Part shown: one piece after another, positions 58,977 through 64,000 of the stretch
Position numbering within the stretch: position 1 is the stretch's first letter
Layout: every line of letters begins with the position of its first letter
Source: Tessaracoccus antarcticus
Lineage (GTDB): Bacteria; Actinomycetota; Actinomycetes; Propionibacteriales; Propionibacteriaceae
Assembly: GCF_003688855.1 (NCBI RefSeq)
Contig: NZ_REFW01000001.1
Coordinates: 1,426,001 to 1,490,000, forward strand
Direction of reading: 5' to 3'
Length of the DNA: 64,000 nucleotides
The notes under the pieces: model-generated
Told to the model about the DNA's origin: nothing
Databases searched by the model: none
What the model saw: only the letters and a program-made list of their open reading frames with translations
Translations under genes and position numbers: made by a program

Positions 58977-60394
58977 CACGACCGAACATCGTGATGATCC
59001 TCACCGATGACCACGCTGCCCACGCGATCAGTGCATACGGATCCAAGGTGAATACGACGCCCAACATTGATCGGATCGCGGCGGCGGGAAGGCGACTGGA
59101 GCAGTGTTACTGCACAAATTCGATCTGCACACCGAGCCGGGCGACCATTCTCACCGGGACCTACAGCCACGTGAACGGCGTTTACGGGTTGGAGACGCCC
59201 ATTGACTCGTCACAGCCGACGTTCGTGTCGGCGCTTCACGATGCAGGCTACGCCACGGCCGTGTTCGGCAAGTGGCACATGGGGGAAGGTCAGGGGCACG
59301 ACCCAGAAGGCTTCGATGATTGGGCCGTCCTCAGGGGACAGGGCGAGTACTTCGACCCGCTGTTCATCACTCCTGACGGTGAGAAGGTAGTGAAGGGCTA
59401 CGCCACCGATGTCATCACCGACATGTCCCTGCAATGGCTCGACCAGCGCACACCCCAGAAGCCCTTCTGCCTGCTGATCCACCACAAGGCTCCGCATCGC
59501 AACTGGCTTCCTGATGACAAGCACGCCGGGATGTACGCAGATGTCGCGATTCCGGTGCCCGACACCTTTGGGGATGACTACGCCACCCGATCTTCGGCAG
59601 CCCACCGGGCGATGATGCGCATCGCTGACGACCTGACGACTGAGGACCTCAAGGTTGACCCGCCGCAGGGCCTCACCTACGACCAGTTGGCACGCTGGAA
59701 GTATCAGCGCTACATGGAGGACTATTTGGCGTGTGTCGCCTCGGTGGACGACAACGTTGGGCGGGTGCTCGACTCACTCGTCGAGCGTGGACTATTCGAG
59801 GACACTCTCGTCATCTACCTGTCTGACCAAGGCTTCTTCCTGGGTGAACACGGCTGGTTCGACAAGCGATTCATGTACGAGCAGTCGATCCAGATGCCGT
59901 TCGTTGTGTCCCATCCCGCCTCCATCCCAGCAAATCCTGAGCCGCTTCGCCGGATGGTCACGAACGTGGACATCGCCCGCACAGTTTTGGAGTGTGGACG
60001 CGTTGAGCCACACGCGCGCATGCAGGGGGAGAGCTTCTACCCGGACCTGACTGAGGTGCGCCCCGACGTCGAAGGCGGCGAGTTCTACTACAGGTACTGG
60101 GAGAACGACGAGGAGAACCATCACACCGCCGCCCACTATGGAATCCGCACGACCCGCCACAAGCTCATCTACTTCTACAACGACGGGATGGGGATTGCCG
60201 GGACGACGTCAAGAACGTGGACGCCCGAATGGGAACTCTATGATTTGGAGAATGATCCCGGGGAGATCCGCAACGTCTATCACGATCCCGCCTACGCCAG
60301 CACTCGTGAAGAACTCACGGTCCGTCTGTGGGAGTTGCAGGCAGCCGTGAAAGACGAACCTCACTCCTCGCAGCCCCGACCTCCTGGCAAGTGA
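58973..60394 (+). CDS. Cytoplasmic Cys-type sulfatase 2 (GlcNAc-6-sulfatase/mucin-sulfatase-like)
   Basis: A 473-aa sulfatase. The active site is CTPSRATILTG, metal residues ILTDDHAAHA and LSDQGFFLGEHGWFDKR, with KWHMGEGQ. The C-terminal part (YYRYWEN..., HYGIRTTRHKLIYFYNDG, WELYDLENDPGE) recalls the N-acetylglucosamine-6-sulfatase and mucin-desulfating group. That fits an operon controlled by a ROK sugar sensor. No signal peptide is seen. It overlaps sulfatase 1 by ATGA and ends the operon. Confidence 0.9.
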   Translation: MTRPNIVMILTDDHAAHAISAYGSKVNTTPNIDRIAAAGRRLEQCYCTNSICTPSRATILTGTYSHVNGVYGLETPIDSSQPTFVSALHDAGYATAVFGKWHMGEGQGHDPEGFDDWAVLRGQGEYFDPLFITPDGEKVVKGYATDVITDMSLQWLDQRTPQKPFCLLIHHKAPHRNWLPDDKHAGMYADVAIPVPDTFGDDYATRSSAAHRAMMRIADDLTTEDLKVDPPQGLTYDQLARWKYQRYMEDYLACVASVDDNVGRVLDSLVERGLFEDTLVIYLSDQGFFLGEHGWFDKRFMYEQSIQMPFVVSHPASIPANPEPLRRMVTNVDIARTVLECGRVEPHARMQGESFYPDLTEVRPDVEGGEFYYRYWENDEENHHTAAHYGIRTTRHKLIYFYNDGMGIAGTTSRTWTPEWELYDLENDPGEIRNVYHDPAYASTREELTVRLWELQAAVKDEPHSSQPRPPGK

Positions 60395-60427
60395 GTCGCA
60401 GGCGGGTGGCGTTTGTGTTGTAGTGCT

Positions 60428-60889
60428 CTATTGCCGCACTGGCATCCCCGCAACTCCCGCGGCTGCCACGGCGACGTGGGCAACGACGCGAAAGAACCTC
60501 TCGTTGCCCGGCCGGAACAGCGCTTGTCTTACTGCAGTTGTCAAGGCGTACCCGGGGAGGAGGGCTAGACCGATCGAGGCTTGCAGGGGGCCGAGCACTT
60601 CGCTCAGAACCCGCAGCGGCGGCATCAGGACAGATAACAAGCTGAGGAACACTGCGATGTTGGCTCGGGTACGTTCGGCGCCGTCCCGACCTGAGAGGTG
60701 AAGGAGCACCGCCAAGGGTCCGGTGAGACCCGTCGCGCCGCCGACTAGTCCCGTCGCTGCGCCGGTCGCCAGGCGGGTTCGAGCACCGTCCTTGCTGTGC
60801 CGCCTCCAGCCAGTAGAGAGCACGGCGACGGTGGTTAGTACCCACACGCACACCGCCCAGCGCATCACCGCGACTGGAGGTGTGCGCAA
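60428..60889 (-). pseudogene. 5'-truncated TSUP (TauE/SafE) permease remnant
   Basis: The frame (153 codons with a TTG start) contains the C-terminal half of a TSUP transporter, including the repeat GLVGGATGLTGPLAVLLHLSGRD and four hydrophobic helices. The N-terminal half is absent: an in-frame TAG lies at 60899-60901, four codons upstream. TSUP proteins export sulfite, sulfoacetate or other small organics, so this remnant beside a sulfatase operon may be a lost sulfur exporter. Confidence 0.7.
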
Positions 60890-61029
60890 TTTGAACAGCT
60901 ATACATGGAATGATCGCCAACGGAGTCTCGGGGGCAAGCACCACGCTGGTCCACCAGTCAAAAATCATCTGCTCCCATGCCACATCATCGATCACCGTCT
61001 GTGGCTCGCCCACGGCGAGGATCGCCACC

Positions 61030-61653
61030 GGACACCGCCCCACTCGAACTCAGAACCCTCTCGATGAACAGGGATCGGCGGGTGCCGTCGTTGGCTTGCG
61101 TAGTCATGTCCACCTGGCGCCTCGCCTGCACCGGCACCGGTGTTGCTGAATCCAGCACCGAGGTACTGCTCGTGCTCGGACAGTGAGACGACGGCGGCCT
61201 CCACGTCCTGGTTGTCCAACTGCACCACGTGGCCGTCACCAGGGCCAGTCTCGAACAGCCAGCCACCCTGCTCGCCGTCCATGTGTGCAACCGCCTGGCC
61301 GAAGAGACGTGGTCGGCTTGGTTCGCCATGCTGGGGCCGTACTTGTCTCCGGTGAAGTGGTGATACTGACATCGGGACGATGCCGCCCGATTGCCGCGGC
61401 GATGGCGGCTCTCAACGGCTCGTCCTTGGCAAGTTGGCTGTCGGGGAACCCCAGGAACTCGACAACATTGACCCCGACGCGAGCTGCCGAGCGTCGCTGC
61501 TCGTCCTCGCGGACGTGTCCACACTCCTTCGGTGGCATGCCCTCAATACCGGCCTCGCCGCTGGTGACCAGCGTGTAGATAACCTTTCTTTCCCCCGCGA
61601 GTCCAGCGGTGCACGGCCGCGGACATGCCGTACTCGGGGTCGTCCGGGGGGGC
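61030..61653 (-). pseudogene. PIG-L/LmbE deacetylase pseudogene with multiple frameshifts
   Basis: Family sequence is spread over different frames in order. APPDDPEYGMSAAVHRW (the AHPDD metal motif with His changed to Pro) is followed by VIYTLVTSGEAGIEGMPPKE...EFLGFPDSQLAKDEPLR, then HHFTGDKYGPSMANQADH, then LFGQAVAHMDGEQGGWLFE...EHEQYL, then QARRQVDMTTQAND. At least four frame changes are needed (near 61594, 61360, 61310 and 61140). The start is missing at the hlyIII 3' end. It is non-functional unless there are several sequence errors. The gap 60890-61029 holds no recognisable gene. Confidence 0.8.
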
Positions 61654-61684
61654 CAGTCGGTGGGGAGGTCAGTGATGGGTCCTG

Positions 61685-62392
61685 CTATGCAGCCCCGGCG
61701 CCGACAGAAAAGACTGTGAGCCCGATGGCGATGAGGTGGCAGAGCGCCGCCAGGATCGTGGCGCTGTGGAACACCTCGTGGAAGCCGAACCACTTCTGGC
61801 TGGGGTTGGGCCGCTTCGTGGCGTATGCCACGGCGCCGAGCGTGTAGATGAGGCCGCCCGTGACGATGAGGACAACGACTGCCGGGCCCCCTGCTTCCCA
61901 GAACTGTGGGAACCAGCCCACTGCGGCGAAGCCCATGGCGACATAGAGGAAGGTGTAGAGCCAGCGGGGGGCATCGAGCCACAGAACACGGAACGCGATT
62001 CCGAGGATGGCAATGACCCAGACGAGCACCAGGACCGTGATGCGGGTGGGGCCCTCCAGCATCACGAGGGACAGTGGTGTGTAGGTGCCCGCGATGAAGA
62101 CGAAAATGTTGGAGTGGTCGATGCGGCGGAAAATCGCCAGTGTGGTCGGGCTCCAGGTGCCGCGGTGGTAGGCGGCGCTGGTGCCGAAGAGTTGCACGGC
62201 CGCCAGGGTGTAGACGCCACAGCCGACGCGGCCGAGCAGGGTGGGGGCCAACGCTGTGAAGATCACACCCACGATGAGTGCCACGGGCGCGAAGCCCAGG
62301 TGCAGCCAGCCGCGCATGACGGGTTTGGCGGGTGTGTCCACGCTGGGGTCCATGGGGGAGGGGCTCATAGTGGTGATCTGGCTCATTCTCAT
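61685..62392 (-). CDS. Hemolysin III / TrhA family membrane protein (PAQR-like)
   Basis: A 235-aa protein with seven membrane helices and the family metal-site residues SAAYHRGTW, RRIDHSNIFVFIAGTYTP and GFHEVFHSATI. Bacterial PAQR homologues are linked to membrane-lipid homeostasis; cytolysin activity is doubtful. Starts at 62392 and 62386 are both possible. An 11+11-base palindrome lies just upstream. The neighbouring prenyltransferase gene is the same partner as in M. tuberculosis. Confidence 0.9.
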   Translation of the reverse strand: MRMSQITTMSPSPMDPSVDTPAKPVMRGWLHLGFAPVALIVGVIFTALAPTLLGRVGCGVYTLAAVQLFGTSAAYHRGTWSPTTLAIFRRIDHSNIFVFIAGTYTPLSLVMLEGPTRITVLVLVWVIAILGIAFRVLWLDAPRWLYTFLYVAMGFAAVGWFPQFWEAGGPAVVVLIVTGGLIYTLGAVAYATKRPNPSQKWFGFHEVFHSATILAALCHLIAIGLTVFSVGAGAA

Positions 62393-62404
62393 ACCTACGC
62401 TTGA

Positions 62405-62430
62405 AGTAACCTACGCAATCGTAGGTTACT
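62405..62430 (-). promoter_or_regulatory. Perfect inverted repeat upstream of hlyIII (likely operator)
   Basis: AGTAACCTACG (62405-62415) and CGTAGGTTACT (62420-62430) are perfect 11-base arms around CAAT. The half-site ACCTACGC recurs at 62393-62400, next to the start codon. On the minus strand the first arm contains TAGGTT, a possible -10 box, so a bound dimer would cover the promoter. The size and symmetry fit a TetR-type regulator, which is not encoded here. Confidence 0.75.
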
Positions 62431-62502
62431 CCCCAGTGCCAGCCAATCCCCGCACGGGGCCCCGATGCGTCGACGTTGGACCTCGGCCCGGCTGGCAGGG
62501 TG

Positions 62503-63303
62503 TCAGCGGCCGAACCGTCGTTCGCGGAGGGTGTAGTCGCGGAGGGCCCGCATGAAGTCCACTTTGCGGAAATCCGGCCACAGGGCCTCGCAGAAGTAGA
62601 ACTCGCTGTGCGCCGACTGCCACATCAGGAATCCGGAGAGGCGCTGCTCGCCGGAGGTGCGGATGATGAGGTCCGGGTCGGGCTGCCCCTTGGTGTAGAG
62701 GTGCTCCGCGATCTCCTCCACCTCCAGGGTGGTGGCGACGTCCTCGAGGGAGGCGCCCTGTTCCAGCCGGGATGCGAGCAGGGACCGCACGGCGTCACGC
62801 ATCTCATGGCGGCCCCCGTAGGACACGGCCACGTTGACGTGCATGCCGGTGTGCCCGATGGTGGAGTTGGCGCACGCGATGAGCGACCGGGAACACTCCT
62901 CGGGCAAGAGGTCCAGGGCGCCGACTGCCTGCACCCGCCACCGCTGGGTGGCGGCCAGCTGGGCCACGAGATCCTCGATGACCTTGAGAAGGGGGCCGAG
63001 TTCGTCATCGGAGGACCGGTCCAGATTGTCGGTGCTGAGCACCCACAGCGTCACCACCTGCAGGTTGGCCTCGTCGCACCACTCGACGAACTCCAGCAGC
63101 TTGTCGGCGCCGGCGCGATAGCCCACCTCGAGCGGCTCGCCGGGGGCGTTGAGCCGGGCCCACCGACGGTTGCCGTCGGCCAGCACTGCCACGTGCTGGG
63201 GGAGGCGCTCCATGTCCAGTTGGCCGCGCAACTGCGACACGTATGTCGCGTACAGCCACTTCGGAGGCCAGAAGCGGTCGACGAATCGTCGGAGTGCGGA
63301 CAT
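62503..63303 (-). CDS. uppS: cis-prenyltransferase (short-chain Z-isoprenyl diphosphate synthase type)
   Basis: The enzyme (266 aa) condenses isopentenyl diphosphate onto an allylic primer. It has the pyrophosphate loop VLADGNRRWARLN, SxxN-like STDNLDRS, VNVAVSYGGRHEMRDAV and PDLIIRTSGEQRLSGFLMWQSAHSEFYF. The Ala-Asp-Gly loop is closer to the mycobacterial Rv1086 C15 synthase than to the classical MDGNGRWA of UppS, so a short-chain product is plausible. TAGGCT (63310-63315) six bases from the ATG indicates leaderless mRNA. Confidence 0.92.
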   Translation of the reverse strand: MSALRRFVDRFWPPKWLYATYVSQLRGQLDMERLPQHVAVLADGNRRWARLNAPGEPLEVGYRAGADKLLEFVEWCDEANLQVVTLWVLSTDNLDRSSDDELGPLLKVIEDLVAQLAATQRWRVQAVGALDLLPEECSRSLIACANSTIGHTGMHVNVAVSYGGRHEMRDAVRSLLASRLEQGASLEDVATTLEVEEIAEHLYTKGQPDPDLIIRTSGEQRLSGFLMWQSAHSEFYFCEALWPDFRKVDFMRALRDYTLRERRFGR

Positions 63304-63445
63304 GGGAGCAGCCTAGGACCTTCGCGCGGATGGGGGAGCCCCCTGCGGTGCGATGGTCGACATTCCTGCGTGGGGTGTCCGGTGGGACGTGGCCACGGAG
63401 CGGCACGGATGTGGTGCCTTTCATGGTCCGTGGAACCATGGGGGC

Positions 63446-63997
63446 ATGGCTGGCAGAAATTCGAACGCGCGGGCGCGTGACATGGTCCTCTCGATGTTGG
63501 TGCTGCTGGTCCCCCTGGCGCTCATCACGTGGTTGTTCACGAGCGATCCCGCACCCGAGGTGGAGTCGGTGGACGTGGCATCCGTGCTGGCCAAGGCGGA
63601 GGAACAGTCGCCCTACCCCGTTCTGCGGGCAACGAACCTGCCTGCCGACTGGGTGCCGGTGCGTGTGGCCTGGGCCGCTGACGGGGACGCCTGGATCACG
63701 AACGAGCCCGCCGTGGGCAACTCGTGGCAGCTGGGCTACCTGGCGCCCAACCAGATCTACGTGGCCGTTCAGCAGCGCGACCGCGGCACCGCCACCTTCG
63801 TGTCGGACGTCACGCAGGACGGCCGGAGGAAGCCGGAGACCAGTGAGATCGCCGGGCGTTCCTGGGAGCACTGGATCTCCGACGGCGACCGCACCCGCAG
63901 CCTGGTGTGGCGCGACGGCGACATGGTGGCCGTGGTCTCAGGCGACACCACCTTCGAGCAGCTCGATGCCTTCGCGGGCACCCTGACCACACACTGA
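63446..63997 (+). CDS. DUF4245 membrane-anchored protein
   Basis: A 183-aa protein with one N-terminal membrane helix (about 13-31) and an extracellular beta-rich DUF4245 domain (LRATNLPADWVPVRVAW, WQLGYLAPNQIYVAVQQRD, WEHWIS). It is found across actinobacteria; function is unknown. The ATG at 63446 gives the usual short basic N-terminus; a frame to 63353 has no family support. It is divergent from the prenyltransferase gene and ends 3 bases before the window edge. Confidence 0.85.
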   Translation: MAGRNSNARARDMVLSMLVLLVPLALITWLFTSDPAPEVESVDVASVLAKAEEQSPYPVLRATNLPADWVPVRVAWAADGDAWITNEPAVGNSWQLGYLAPNQIYVAVQQRDRGTATFVSDVTQDGRRKPETSEIAGRSWEHWISDGDRTRSLVWRDGDMVAVVSGDTTFEQLDAFAGTLTTH

Positions 63998-64000
63998 TCA

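Noticed and set aside
60315-61043. 242-codon minus-strand frame across the TSUP remnant
   Set aside because: Only a short hydrophobic stretch near its start looks protein-like; the rest is out of frame with the TSUP sequence, so I treat it as a shadow in decayed DNA.

Overview
This is a high-GC actinobacterial chromosome segment. Three things support that: a mycothiol S-conjugate amidase (mca), a gene order that from memory matches two conserved Mycobacterium tuberculosis blocks (Rv1014c-Rv1026 and Rv1080c-Rv1086), and many genes whose start codon lies 6-7 bases after a TANNNT -10 box, the actinobacterial leaderless-mRNA pattern. A member of the Propionibacteriales is plausible, but I cannot fix the genus.

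Bases 1-12.2 kb are accessory. They hold the 3' end of an unknown gene, an APH-fold kinase, a DUF6326 membrane protein divergent from a DesK/NarL-type two-component pair, an aldo/keto reductase and a small membrane protein. A tightly overlapping four-gene minus-strand operon follows: lipoprotein, active sensor kinase, degenerate sensor kinase, and a response regulator with a degenerate cyclase-like N-terminus. The stretch ends with an orphan HsdR_N-like nuclease of lower apparent GC.

Bases 12.3-33.5 kb are mostly housekeeping: udp, ric (divergent), glmU-prs-ldh, a MacB/FtsX-type exporter, a di-iron protein, a HEAT-repeat gene convergent with a MerR-HEAT regulator, rplY-pth, a VIT-family remnant, mfd, a lipoprotein, mazG, eno, a ftsB-like gene, a DUF501 gene and a ppx/gppA-type gene. 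Bases 33.6-51.4 kb mix envelope, redox and repair genes: a CAP protein, a tRNA with anticodon UAA, a BI-1 protein, Nudix, a zinc peptidase, an antiporter with a UBP zinc finger, a STAND/BTAD regulator with a DUF6220-like protein and a multicopper oxidase, msrA, ung, a DUF4097-like/DUF2089 pair, greA, a DUF4307 gene, mca and a rhomboid protein.

Bases 51.4-64 kb: a DUF255 (YyaL) gene is followed by a ROK regulator, a NitT/TauT-type ABC transporter and two cytoplasmic Cys-type sulfatases in one overlapping operon. Next come a decayed TSUP gene and a multiply frameshifted PIG-L gene, then hlyIII, a cis-prenyltransferase gene and a DUF4245 gene. The sulfatase operon and the decayed genes interrupt the otherwise conserved greA-mca-DUF255-hlyIII-uppS order, which suggests an insertion.

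The two strongest candidates for undescribed biology are the MerR-HEAT regulator with its stand-alone HEAT paralogue under a textbook MerR promoter, and the lipoprotein/kinase/pseudokinase/cyclase-like regulator operon. No CRISPR array, rRNA gene, insertion sequence or complete prophage was seen.
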